Shown here: piece by piece, positions 45,808-56,374 of the stretch
Layout of the letters: each line of letters opens with the position of its first letter
Numbering within the stretch: position 1 is the first letter of the stretch
NCBI GenBank assembly: GCA_002005505.1
Contig: KV908382.1
Coordinates: 365,064 to 429,063 of the forward strand
DNA: 64,000 nucleotides
Reading direction: 5' to 3'
Source: Botryococcus braunii
Taxonomy: Eukaryota > Chlorophyta > Trebouxiophyceae
Translations under genes and position numbers: made by a program
Notes under the pieces: generated by a model
The model's database searches: none
What the model was told of the DNA's origin: nothing
What the model saw: only the letters and a program-made list of their open reading frames with translations

Positions 45808-46439
45808 TTCAGGACCCGGCAGATTCCTGCCTGAAATCCTGGCATTGGACCTGGCAGCTTCCTGCCGTTACAATCAGTGCATGGAACTTGATCGAAGTTA
45901 ATCTCATGGGAGAACTCAGCAGGCAAGGAGTTACTAGGAGAGAGAGCCTGAATTCCTAGTTTATCTTCAAAGAATTTGACGTTCTTTGATACCTTTACCT
46001 TGTTGCCCACCCTGACTCGATAGGCCTTTGATGCAGGCTCATATCCTACAAACATCCCAGCCTCAGATCTGGCCGAAAAGGCTGATAGATCCTTATCTGG
46101 TATCTTAATAAGCGCCAGGCATCCCCACACTCTCAAGTAGTGCACTGATGGTTTCCTCCCAAACAGCAGTTCAAAGGGAGTGGCAGTCTTCCCCTTTACT
46201 GCTCTGAGATTTAACAACCTGACAACTGTTGGGAGGGCATCCGCCCACATGCTTTGTGGAGCTTTTGCCTGCAGCAGAAGTATCCTAACTGTCTCTTTTA
46301 ATGATCTGTTAAAACGTTCTGCTCTCCCATTATGCTGAGGGGTATAAGGGGCAGACGTTTCGTGTCTGATCCCTTTAGACAGAAAAAAGTCAAGCAAGTC
46401 AGAATTTACAAACTCACTTCCCCTGTCAGACCTAACCAC
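45804..46439 (-). pseudogene. F integrase, C-terminal part
   Basis: In frame with gag-protease after one TAA near 46465. Catalytic block VVRSDRGSEFVN, then TSAPYTPQHNGRAERFNRSLKE, WADALPTVV and GCLALIKIP. Ends at a stop overlapping the next ATG. Family function: integration of cDNA. Confidence 0.85.
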
Positions 46440-46463
46440 CTTGACATTGTGATTAGTCTGATT

Positions 46464-48209
46464 TTATAAGTACAGGATGATGGACTTAACGGCACCACCC
46501 ACCTGGGACTTGGAGGTCAATGCCACAGATTCACCGGCTCTAGAGTAATCATCTAGTACTGTGAGCATGTAGCGCTCACCCTCAGCTCCTGGCACTGGTA
46601 GCTCACCAATTACATCCAAGTGCAACAGCTGAAGACGTTCAGTTGCTGATACTGGAGATCGTTGGTAGCTCTCTCTAATCTGCTTGCCCATCACACATAC
46701 GTCACACAGTGAATGACCATGCAAACAAGGAGAAAGAGATGTAGATATTCCTTTCACCATATCCTCAGTCTGCAATCGTTCCAGGTTTTTACTCCCTGGA
46801 TGTCCCAAACGTTGATGCCACAAATCATATTCAGAACATTTGTGCGCATAACCCACACTGTGTGATGGCTGAATTTTGCAGCACAGGCAGTGAACAAAAT
46901 ACAATCCCCTTTCCTTTCTGACCTCTGGAGTGAATCTTGAGGTGTTGCTAGACATGCATATGATCTCTCCATGTGCATTAATTGAAAAAGTTATGCCATC
47001 CGTTACTGCACTTGAGACTGACAATAGATTCTCAATGGCAGTAGGCACATACTCTACATTTTTTAGTTTACACATATTACCCATTTCATCTACTAAACAT
47101 ACAGAGCCACATGCCTTGCGTTGTGCAATATGTTCACCAGTTGCCAAGTTCAGGCCCTTTGGTTGTGTATACCAGTGAATGTTTTGCATGAGTCTGACAT
47201 CATTGCATATGTGCGTTGAAGCTCCTGAGTCTACCACCCATATGGAAAATGGATTACCTGAGTCAGAGGAGTCACCCAATGCAATACCTCCAACCGGATT
47301 TGCTTGGTTTTTGCGTGCTGCAATAAGGGCAGCCCTTTTCTCCTTTTCTGCTAGGAGTTTTGGACACACGTTTCTGGAATGTCCATCTTCCAAGCAGTGC
47401 CAGCAGCCCCTGAAGTTGTCAGGCAGGTCTTCCGGCATTCCCTGTGGTCTGGATCCTGGGGCATTCCTTGGACGAGGGGGACCTCTGACTAAGTTGGCAA
47501 TATTGGCAGAGTGTGAGGGGGCCTTGAATTCATCAATTCCAAGCAACCTTGAACATGCCTGAATATTGAGCGTGACCTTATCCTCATCCTGACCAAGACA
47601 GGAGGTATAGAGATTTGACTTCGCATGCTCAAACTGCTTTGGCAAACCTTCCACAATTCCCATTTTCAACCTTCCATCAGAACATGGGTGGTTGTTAGCT
47701 TGCAGACCTCTGGCCAGCCTGAACTTCCTAGCCACATATGCATGGTGCTCTTGACCATCATCGATACGCCCATAGTCCAAGACCTTGGACCATTTTCTCA
47801 GTAACTCTTCATTGTGTCCACCAGTAAACTTGCGCAGCAGCCAATCATAGGCGTGCTTTGCACTTGGCATGTCCAATGCCCTGTCCACCCAAACGTCAGG
47901 AATTTTTTCAGTGAGGAGACTCATAGCAAGAGAGTCTCCAGCTGCATTAGGATGCTCCTCCTCAAGACATAGCTTAATGCGTTTACTATTGGCAACATTC
48001 AGAACATCTTTCTGCCACCTGAAACCATTCTCACAATCCAGGTCCAATGCCTGAACTAATTTTAGATTATTATAGACAGGGTTTGTCTGATCTATACCAT
48101 TTCCTGACTGGGCAGAGTGACTGGTGGTGCCAGCTGAAGGATTTGTGGGTGGATTTGATTGTGGATTGGATAAATCACCTGGGGTAGGGTTCGTAGCCAA
48201 TGTTGCCAT
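46464..48209 (-). CDS. F Gag, protease and integrase N-terminus
   Basis: Starts at the ATG 48209 (MATLATNPTPGDLSN). The copia capsid lies at about residues 50-230 (FRWQKDVLNVANSKRI, LLRKWSKVLDYGRI). The zinc knuckle is CWHCLEDGHSRNVC (about 270-283), and the protease IWVVDSGASTHICND (about 325-340). The GAG-pre-integrase block has LWHQRLGHPG and LCDVCVMGK, then the first integrase strand HLDVIGELP. It ends at an in-frame TAA (46464-46466), beyond which integrase continues. The ATG overlaps the end of the leader ORF by 35 nt in another frame. Confidence 0.87.
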   Translation of the reverse strand: MATLATNPTPGDLSNPQSNPPTNPSAGTTSHSAQSGNGIDQTNPVYNNLKLVQALDLDCENGFRWQKDVLNVANSKRIKLCLEEEHPNAAGDSLAMSLLTEKIPDVWVDRALDMPSAKHAYDWLLRKFTGGHNEELLRKWSKVLDYGRIDDGQEHHAYVARKFRLARGLQANNHPCSDGRLKMGIVEGLPKQFEHAKSNLYTSCLGQDEDKVTLNIQACSRLLGIDEFKAPSHSANIANLVRGPPRPRNAPGSRPQGMPEDLPDNFRGCWHCLEDGHSRNVCPKLLAEKEKRAALIAARKNQANPVGGIALGDSSDSGNPFSIWVVDSGASTHICNDVRLMQNIHWYTQPKGLNLATGEHIAQRKACGSVCLVDEMGNMCKLKNVEYVPTAIENLLSVSSAVTDGITFSINAHGEIICMSSNTSRFTPEVRKERGLYFVHCLCCKIQPSHSVGYAHKCSEYDLWHQRLGHPGSKNLERLQTEDMVKGISTSLSPCLHGHSLCDVCVMGKQIRESYQRSPVSATERLQLLHLDVIGELPVPGAEGERYMLTVLDDYSRAGESVALTSKSQVGGAVKSIILYL

Positions 48210-48795
48210 GTCTGGGAATGTAGCACCTGCACTTTTGTTCTGTGCTGTCCTCTAGATCACTGGCAATGGACTCAATTGTCTCAGCAAGTTTTTCTGTCAA
48301 GGTTTTGTAAGGTGATTCGTCTCGTGCGAGCCAAGGACTCAACGCTACACCCGCTCCTTTACTTAATGCAAGGAGTGTTGCATACTCAATGAGAAGACAG
48401 TGATGTGAAAAATCCAAAGGGATTTCGTATCTAGCTAACGTAGTATATTGCTCGCGAAGACTCTGTGAATAACTTTCTCTATCGATTAGTCTAGCCTCCC
48501 AAGTGTAAAGAGAGAATTTGCGACGGGAACCTTTTGGAACTGGATACTCAGAGTTTTCAACTGATTGAATTAGCTTAGAATTACGATTGTTAAACTTAGC
48601 TTGATAGTACCCTTCTTGCTCAATACCTTCTCGGCAAAAGTCTTCAAACACAATAATTCCACGTTCAATAGCACGATTTACGTTCTCAACAGGAACTTTT
48701 CCTGACACCCAGTTATTGCATAGATCGCAGTGGAAGTGCCCTTCGCGGAGCAGATTGAGCTCGTCGTCCGTCAGTAGAGGTGGTCGTCGCTCCAT
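48175..48795 (-). CDS. F leader ORF (206 aa) between primer site and gag, unknown function
   Basis: Begins with the ATG directly after the primer site (GGGCCCACGCCCATGG). Sequence features: MERRPPLLTDDELNLLREGH, then CDLCNNW (a CXXC pair), an Arg/Lys-rich middle, and an Asp/Glu-rich tail with TEKLAETIESIASDLEDS that may be helical. Length and composition suggest a real protein, uninterrupted although downstream pol has decayed. No family recognised. Ty1/copia elements normally lack an ORF here; C has a different, shorter one at the same position. It could be captured host sequence or an element-specific factor. Confidence 0.65.
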   Translation of the reverse strand: MERRPPLLTDDELNLLREGHFHCDLCNNWVSGKVPVENVNRAIERGIIVFEDFCREGIEQEGYYQAKFNNRNSKLIQSVENSEYPVPKGSRRKFSLYTWEARLIDRESYSQSLREQYTTLARYEIPLDFSHHCLLIEYATLLALSKGAGVALSPWLARDESPYKTLTEKLAETIESIASDLEDSTEQKCRCYIPRHGNIGYEPYPR

Positions 48796-48798
48796 GGG

Positions 48799-48813
48799 CG
48801 TGGGCCCATAACC
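48799..48813 (-). promoter_or_regulatory. F primer-binding site (half-tRNA iMet type)
   Basis: On the minus strand GGTTATGGGCCCAC lies 2 nt after the LTR, complementary to the anticodon arm of plant initiator tRNA-Met. Confidence 0.85.
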
Positions 48814-48815
48814 AT

Positions 48816-49913
48816 TGTGGATCCTGCAAGATCCAGTTTGGATTTAATATTATAAATCACAGATGATAAGACACACACATGTGTCATCCAGATAAGTGAA
48901 CACTTTCAATATCAACACCATCAAACGGTGGAAGCAGTTTAACAGGTCAGACTGATCTTCTCTTGATCTGAACAATGCATACACGACGCCAAACACAGAT
49001 GAGAGTGAATGTAGATCAGGCTGTGATTCAGAGCGTTTGACAACAAGACGTTTCAAAAAACACTACGGAATGACTTACACGGGCAGTATACGACACTGAC
49101 CTATCTAACGATTACCTGCAAGATCCAGTTTGGATTTAATATTATAAATCACAGATAATAAGACACACACATGTGTCATCCTGTGCATATTAATCCATTA
49201 GTGTCTTGCTGGTAACTATCACACGATCACTTCCCTGCATGCGAACGTGCAGCATAAACTGCTTACCAGATAAGTGAACACTTTCAATATCAACACCATC
49301 AAACGGTGGAAGCAGTTTAACAGGTCTGCACATTAACAATAACATTATTAGTATAAGATTAACAAACAGCACTTATGGCTGTCAAAATAACGTCAGCGAC
49401 GAACATACGCCTCACCAGACTGATCTTCTCTTGATCTGAACAATGCATACACGATGCCAAACACAGATGAGAGTGAATGTAGATCAGGCTGTGAGTCAGA
49501 GTTTTTTACAACAAGACGTTTCAAAAACAATACGGAATGACTGCTTGAGACTTCGTTCAGTCGCACCTACTATTATCAGATCAGCGCGTTGAATTGCGCT
49601 GTTCTGCCCCTTTTCACGAATTCCTATCAGAATTTAGGTTCAGAGCCTTGGAAATTGACCCTTATCCTAATATGAGTTTATCACGTTATTAGCTACTAGG
49701 ATAATCCCATGTTTGATAGCCACAAGCAACAGGAAGGACATTCTCTACCATGTTCTTAGATACCTTTATACATTAATACTTGTGGCCAAAAGACCACTGG
49801 CTGTCTGCCAAAGAGTTTCCCTTGAGTTGAGCACATGGGTCAACTATACAGCTAATTTATTCTTGCTAGAATTGTCATCTTTGGATTGGCCTGACAGTAC
49901 ACAAATTCCCACA
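48816..49913 (-). repeat. F 5' LTR (1098 bp): unspliced and spliced leader copies
   Basis: Same layout as the 3' LTR: unit1 with introns at 49415-49326 (90 nt) and 49266-49181 (86 nt), spacer 49115-49074 (GTAATC...TGTAAG), intronless unit2 (49073-48824), U5 48823-48816. A leader intron from 49115 to 48824 would remove spacer plus unit2. Confidence 0.93.
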
Positions 49914-50042
49914 GCAGTACACTATAATTCGACTCACCCTGAGTTAAAGAGTGGGCATGCGAATCCTTCATGTAACATCTTTTCCGTGGACACGAGACCT
50001 TGTCTGAATCTAAAACCTCTTCCGCTTTGCTATATCCTAACA
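49914..50042 (+). repeat. D2 5' LTR, right half
   Basis: GCAGTACACTATAATTC... to TATATCCTAACA, matching the right half of the D1 LTR, including TGTAAC. The primer site follows. Confidence 0.88.
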
Positions 50043-50115
50043 TCTGGTATCGGCGACATAGGAGAGTTCCTTTGTCGTTCGTTCTTGGTGAGCACTTTTT
50101 CTCTTTGTTTCCACG

Positions 50116-51086
50116 ATGTCTCGTTATCCCCGTCCGGTCTCGAGGGTCCGTGCCCGCAGTCGTAGCTTCGCCAGGTCTGATCCACCTGTAGACCCTCCTC
50201 AAGAAGGAGACTTAGATCTTTCAGGGGTAGACAACCTCTAGATACCACAGCTCAGAACATATTGGAAGGACTTGAGACTTTGATCCAGCGCTCTCTGGCT
50301 CAACCTCCTCCAATGGCTCCTCCTCCACCACCGCCAACAGCCACTACGGCTACGGCACCGGTCACGACGAGTTCAGGGAAGCCCTCGCTCAAGTTCCCTG
50401 ATCCTCTAGTGTTTGAAGGAGACCCATTTAAGCTTGATGGTTGGCTGACCCAGACCGAGATGTATCTGAGGGCCTACGATGTAGATCTGTCATCATCTCG
50501 TTCGGTGGAGGTGGCGACGATGTTTTTGAGGGGAAAGGCGCAAGATTGGTGGACAGGGCAATTCCATTTGATTGCCTCTGGGTCTCTGCCTAGTTTTAGG
50601 ACGTGGCGTTGTTTAAGAAGGCTATGACTGATGCCTTCAGGCCAGTTGAGCTGCACAGGAAGCATCTGGACAAGCCGTTGCATATTCCGCAGGGGAAGAG
50701 TGATATGAGAACTTACATTTCTTCATTTAATGCCTTAAGAGCTAAGTTCCCAAAGCAATTCCTGAAGGGACGTTGGCTATCTATTTTTGCAGGGCTGCAG
50801 GGCAGGTTTGCAGAAAAACATCACTCTCCAATATCCCAAGACCCTTGCTGAGTATTTCCAACATGCGGTGACTATCTCAGACTTACCAGGAAGCTCTAGA
50901 CTGCCGCACCCCTATCCAAAAGGCCAGACTGAGCATAAGGGCTCAGCACCGAAAACCCCTTCTGCGCAGACCTGCACCCATTGTGGGAAGCAAGGCCACA
51001 CCACAGAGCGCTGCTTTTTGCTTCATCCCAAGTTGAAGAAGCAACGTCCCAAGCCTAACCAAACTTGTTTTGGGCTTGTGGGTTAA
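50116..51086 (+). pseudogene. D2 Gag, frameshifted
   Basis: Starts near the ATG of MSRYPRPVSRVRA. Segments in three frames cover the N-terminus, KFPDPLVFEGDPFKLDGWL, FKKAMTDAFRPVELHRK, YISSFNALRAKFP, AEYFQHAVTISDLPG and a CCHC knuckle CTHCGKQGHTTERC near 50980. The capsid order is complete but at least three frameshifts make it non-functional. Confidence 0.8.
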
Positions 51087-51115
51087 CTCCAGCACTGTAG
51101 GACCTGATTTTTCTG

Positions 51116-52000
51116 ATGTTTCCAACCTGTTCTGCAGTGCAGTATGGCCTACCTGTATTGTATGAAGTTGGGCAGTTTCAGGATTTCCTCTCTGTTTGTG
51201 GTGGTTCTATCATGACCCATATTGCTGATGGGCATTGTGTATGTAGAGAGTATCAGACACCACCATCTGCCAGTGACCTGATCAGTCCTGTTTGTCAGTG
51301 TAAGAGTGTTGCAGCTCCTACCCTTCCTGCAAGTTCTTCCCATGTTGTCTTGGTTTGTAATGGTAGTGACAGTGAGTCCACTGTTAGGCAGCTTGTGTCT
51401 CAGTTGCTTCCTGGAACCAGATTGACTGTGCTCTCTGTTCCAGCCCACTGTGCACAGGTACTGCACGGGAATACCATATAGCAGTATCATGGAGACATCT
51501 TGCTTTCTGCAGCTGTAATGTCTACTTTGGGAATTCCTCCAACGTTTGAGAGCTCCAACCCATTTAGTTCTATTATAGGCTTGCCTCTTTTTCGGTTGTC
51601 TGTGCATACTGGGATTTTTGTTGTGAGGGAGAAACCCCTGCCTGCAACTGTCTTTGATTCCTTGGTCCAGCTAAACAATAGCCAGGTTGGGAACGGGCAT
51701 GACTTGTCTTCTACATGTATTGAGTTTGAGGGAACTCTTGCTGGTAGGACTGTCAAGGTTTTGTTAGATAGTGGTGCTTCAGCAAACTTCATTGATAATG
51801 AACTTGTGTCTCAGCTTGCCCTTCCCACTATTCCTATGAGTTCCCCTGTGACTGTGAGAGTAACTGGTGGAAGAACCTCTATGGTAGGCAATAGTGTGAC
51901 AACTGACCTGACTGTGGGAACCTTGCACCTTGGAATCACGTGTATTCCTACTGAGTTGTCTCATTATCACCTTGTCTTGGGGAAACCTTGGCTTACTTGA
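51116..52000 (+). pseudogene. D2 linker and protease
   Basis: A linker resembling D1 5184-5600, then protease with LLDSGASANFIDN (about 51760-51800) and LVLGKPWLT. Ends in a TGA; a second stop follows before RT. The PR segment is longer than in D1, which marks where the D1 deletion begins. Confidence 0.8.
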
Positions 52001-52024
52001 TTTAATCCAGTAGTTAATTAGAAG

Positions 52025-52742
52025 TTGAATGCTGTCTCACTTGTTCATAACAGTAAAACACATATACTTTTGGGCTGTCAGAGGCCCGGCCTCCCTGAGT
52101 ATGTGGTTTCTTCCTTGGAAGTGGAGGAACTTGTCAAACTGGGTGAACCTTTGTATGTCATTCAACTGAATGCAGTAGACAGTACCCCTGATACTAATGC
52201 ATATGATGTGCCAGAGTTGGAGCAGCTTTTGCAGGAATTCAACGATGTTTTATCAGGACTTCCTCAAGGCCTCCCCCCTTCTCGTGCCGGAGACCACAAC
52301 ATTAGATTGGAGCCAGATACAACTCCTCCAGCCTCCAGAATCTACCCGTTGTCTGGAGCCCAGCTTGCTGAGCTTCGTGCACAACTGCAAGAGCTCCTAG
52401 AAAGAGGTTTTATCCGCCCATCTACATCACCCTTTGATGCACCCATTCTCTTTGTCCCAAAGAAGGATGGTGGCTGGCGTCTATGTATACATTATAGAGC
52501 CCTTAATAAAATCACCATTAGGAACCAACACCCCCTTCCTCGCATTGATGAAATGATTGAGCAACTGCATGCGAGTTGTGTATTTTCTAAGCTTGACCTT
52601 GCATCAGGATATCACCAAACTAGGATGCATGAGGAAAGTATAGAGAAAACAGCGGTTAAGACTAGGTATGGACATTACGAGTTTACTGTCATGCCACTTG
52701 GCTTAACAAATGCACCTGCAATGTTTCAGTCTGTGATGGATA
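52025..52742 (+). pseudogene. D2 reverse transcriptase, truncated by B2
   Basis: [35 protein letters not shown] and [17 protein letters not shown], then the copia B2 LTR begins. The catalytic YxDD block, RNase H and integrase are not in the window. Confidence 0.85.
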
Positions 52743-53769
52743 TGTTGAGTTGTGAACATACATTATAGAATGCCTTGTGCTTTAGGTGATCTTCAAATGT
52801 ACATTATTAGGATACGGGTCCACTATCCACATAAGGTACCTCAAGACACGTTCGGATGAGGTCTATTTCGAACATAAGGTACAATTTAGATTACGCGTTA
52901 GTGTGAAAGGACTATTAAAGCTGCGATCACCGCATAGTCGAGCAACTGGTTTGTAAAGATACTGGGCACATAAGGATGCCAGTCTTGTTCATGCAGTTGC
53001 ATGTGTCTAAAGAGCAGACAGTCGTCAAGGACTGTAGCTGGAGAGGCACGAACTTACGACCTGTCTGCTTGCTTACAGGTGCGGTGACGCAGGGTGTGTA
53101 TTGGTAATGTGTTAATGTTTGATTGCTTGTTTGTAAGTGAACCATCTTAGTGTACAATCAAGTCTCCCAAACAGCTAAGGGACGGAGTCTTGATTGAGTA
53201 TAGGAAGGTACTTGCGTTCAGCCGTCAGGAGCTTATCCGTGTGTAGATGCTCATTGACAGATCAACATGTAACGGAACTGGTTTGGAAAGATACTGGGCA
53301 CATAAGGATGCCAGTCTTGTTCATGCAGTTGCATGTGTCTAAAGAGCAGACAGTCGTCAAGGACTGTAGCTGGAGAGGCACGAACTTACGACCTGTCTGC
53401 TTGCTTACAGGTGCGGTGACGCAGGGTGTGTATTGGTAATGTGTTAATGTTTGATTGCTTGTTTGTAAGTGAACCATCTTAGTGTACAATCAAGTCTCCC
53501 AAACAGCTAAGGGACGGAGTCTTGATTGAGTATAGGAAGGTACTTGCGTTCAGCCGTCAGGAGCTTATCCGTGTGTAGATGCTCATTGACAGATCAACAT
53601 GTAACGGAACTGGTTTGGAAAGATACTGGGCACATAAGGATGCCAGTCTTGTTCATGCAGTTGCATGTGTCTAAAGAGCAGACAGTCGTCAAGGACTGTA
53701 GCTGGAGAGGCACGAACTTACGACCTGTCTGCTTGCTTACAGGTGATGCCGAATGCCCATAACCTAACA
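52743..53769 (+). repeat. B2: copia-B-type LTR (1027 bp) with three leader units
   Basis: Starts TGTTGAGTTGTGAACA and ends CCCATAACCTAACA. Units at about 52943-53077, 53277-53411 and 53608-53742, separated by two GTGCGG...TGTAACGG spacers. U5 is diverged from B1. Inserted in D2 RT. Confidence 0.9.
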
Positions 53770-53783
53770 GGTTATGGGCCCAC
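53770..53783 (+). promoter_or_regulatory. B2 primer-binding site (half-tRNA iMet type)
   Basis: GGTTATGGGCCCAC immediately after the LTR, so 52743-53769 is a 5' LTR rather than a solo LTR. The following sequence does not match the B1 leader. Confidence 0.8.
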
Positions 53784-56374
53784 CCAACTCTGGGTGCTGA
53801 GGACAAGCCGATATGTGGTTTTTGGGCAAGGCACTGGAGGCCAGCGGACACTACAGAAGTCTACTCCAGTCCCACAGGGAGCGACAGCCCCGCAGTTTTG
53901 TACCCCGCCTTCATGTCGCAGTATATGCTTCAGAATCCATTCGAATGGATTCTGAAATGCCAAGAAATCTTGGCCGTTTCATCCGCAAGGCGAGCTGGTG
54001 AAATCCTGGTTGGAAGGGGACGAGGCGGAAGACCACCTTGGGAGTGCATATTGGAGGTTGTGTATGATTTGGGTCCTGAAGTTGTGAGTGTGTGGCTCAA
54101 TGAGTTGAGAGAGGAAGTGATGCTCCTGTGTTACAGTAAGTGTAGTGGTTGAGAGGTGAACCAATAGAAAGGCTTCTTTTTAAGTCTGTCACCCTCTTAA
54201 GGCTGGAGATCAAGGTGGTCAGATTTACAAAAGTAGTAATGAATGACCTCTACCCACTGACAGCAAGTGTGATTCTCAGCAGGAAGAAGTGGGTGGACCC
54301 TAGGGAGCCCCCACCCAGGTATTGGTAGACACCATGAGCAACAGTACAGGTACTGCAGCATGGGGATGGGCTTACATATGTGTTGTATGTGTAAGCGTGT
54401 GTAAAGATGTCCATGAGCTGGGGCTTGAAAGACATTGATTGTGTATGTGTAAACAGCCAGGAGTTGGTGCAATATGGTGGTAAGGGACTTTTGGTTCCCA
54501 AGTCCACTGAGCACATTCTTATTGTGGTTTGCGCTGCTACTCGCTGATGGCTAGTCCCTAATGCTGAGGGTGAGAAAGGCTGATCAGGTGTCGCGTTCGG
54601 ACTCGCTGATGGCTAGTCCCTAATGTTGAGGGTGAGACAGGCTGAGCAGGTGTCGCGTTCGGACTTGCTGATGGCTAATCCCTAATGTTGAGGGTGAGAA
54701 ATGCTAAATCGGGAGTCGTGTGCCTCATTGAATTGTCGTGCACTTGCGGAGTCAAGACCTCTTATCGGAACTGCTGTGTAATCAATGTCATGACTTGTCT
54801 TATGTGCCTGGCATTCCTTCCATGTTTTCCAGAGTGCGAAACTAGACATTGACTGGTTGTGTCTGGTCAATGATGTGTAGTCAATGCAATGTGTGGCTGA
54901 ATTGTGTGGCCAATGCTGTTTTCAAACCTTGAGTGGTCCTACATAGGGTCATATATGGGTCCAGTGTGGCTTGTGAGACCTCTCTATGTGTGTCTGTGTA
55001 TGTGGTGTTGTGATGGTGCTTCTCGTCCTTAAGCTTGTTGTAGATCACACGCAATCTAAGTCCGTACGAGCACGTGTGTCTCGCGTTAGCAGTACGTGCA
55101 AATCACCAGTAACGGATCGCCTTTAAGGCACCCGGCTGCTAACTGATCCTCAGATTTGCCTTGGGGCTGAGGTTTTTTGTGGTAGGAAACAGATCTTGCA
55201 AACACTGTAAGAGACTAAGATCCACGCAAAGTATAATCCTCAAGTAGGTGGTGTATGTGTGTTAACCTGTGTCTTCCAGGTTCGAGGGACGACTGAGATC
55301 GCCTTCCGCTGCCGCCTACATTCAGAGCAAAGAGGTAATCCCGTATATGGTAGACTTGTCTAGGGCTGGCCAAGTCTTCCCTGTTGTGTTTCTTGTGGAA
55401 GAGACAAAGTTAGGGAGACGTCCCTCAACTTTCCACGCGCATTGTGGAGATACAACTAAAACGGCATATTAGGTGCGGAAGTACACCAAGAGCCAACCAG
55501 TGCCCATTATTGTGTCTATCTTGACCATCGAGGTCTCTGTATCATTGATTGTGAAAGAATCGCGTACGTTTTGCACCAAATAGGGAACCCGATCAAGTCC
55601 TTGTACGTAGTCAGTCGGGGGCATTTTCCACACGCTGGCAAACATAGGCATCAGGTTGGAATCCAGACGTTCGGCTCACAAAGAGTATACACTGCTTGAA
55701 CGGTTGGCCATCATTTGTCGAACCTTGTTAGATCTCGTTACGGGCAGCGCGCCTCGCTGTTAATGGCGCCGGCACATGCTGTGTTGTTTAGCCATCTAAA
55801 TGTTCTGACACTTACATCTAAGCCGCATTGCAATAGTTCAAGCTAGGTAAAGCCGTCAATTTGCCAAGGATTGTGCCGTGTTGGGAGTGATCTGCCCAGA
55901 GCATCAAGCTCAAAAGTACCTAACAGTATTCCAGAGAGGTTTAAAAGCTAAGCTGTGTCCTAACGTAAGTGACAGGCTGCTCCGGATGGTTCTCTAGAAC
56001 ATACAGGGTTGCATCCCGGTTCGGAGTAGTGTAACCTGCCCGGCGGACGTAGCATTGCACGAGCTTCTCGTTATTGGAATTGTTAAGTAAGTGCTAAGAT
56101 CGGCCATTGTGACATTGCACAGGCACAATCAAGGTGAATTGGTTGCAATCGTAGCTCAAACGCCGTGTGTGGCTTGTCGATCAGTTGGGCATCGTAAGGA
56201 CTAAGCAACAGAGTGAAGCATGGCTGGGTAACTTGGTCGATTGTTCAATAAGCAGTAAAATATTTTCTTCTGTGTGGCGCGAATTGGGGGGACAACCGAG
56301 AACGGTTGGTCTGAGATCCACTAGATCCTGAGCTTTGTTCGCAACGGTTTGTGTCCTTGTAATTCTGACAGTAC
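53784..56374. other. Unassigned: interior of B2 and/or leader of H
   Basis: No recognisable coding region. It holds a perfect 24-bp palindrome (CAGAATCCATTC and its complement, about 53932-53955) and a 62-bp tandem repeat (about 54538-54700). An exon-like segment (55281-55335) sits between TTCCAG and GTAATC. The 5' LTR of H, if present, must lie here but could not be delimited because the 3' LTR is outside the window. Confidence 0.35.
54538..54720. repeat. 62-bp tandem repeat, nearly three copies
   Basis: CTCGCTGATGGCTAGTCCC starts at about 54540 and 54602, with a diverged copy near 54664. Each contains GAGGGTGAGA and ends near GTGTCGCGTTCGGA; the third decays at its 3' end. Confidence 0.85.

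Larger units (their letters stand above)
42476..49913 (-). mobile_element. Ty1/copia F, minus strand, with intron-bearing LTRs
   Basis: LTRs 42476-43558 (3') and 48816-49913 (5'). The target duplication is gcag or gcagt, depending on whether the LTR end is TG...CA. On the minus strand: 5' LTR, GGTTATGGGCCCACGCCC primer site, leader ORF, gag, protease, integrase, RT, RNase H, AAGGGGAAG tract, 3' LTR. The coding region has two in-frame stops and one frameshift. Each LTR contains an unspliced and a spliced copy of the same leader. Confidence 0.93.
42345..52742 (+). mobile_element. Ty3/gypsy D2, decayed, split by copia F and truncated by B2
   Basis: D-family LTR halves at 42345-42475 and 49914-50042 flank copia F. 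The primer site TGGTATCGGCGA lies at about 50045, then degraded gag, protease and the start of RT, ending where the B2 LTR begins at 52743. Many frameshifts and stops, and its LTR is diverged from D1, so it is older than D1. The 3' part is not in the window. Confidence 0.88.

Noticed and set aside
55269..55472. Small frame with splice-like borders
   Set aside because: One isolated exon-like segment without a second exon or recognisable domain.
55960..56060. Possible 5S rRNA-like stretch (GGTTGCATCCC)
   Set aside because: Only a short match; the internal control region of 5S rRNA is not present.
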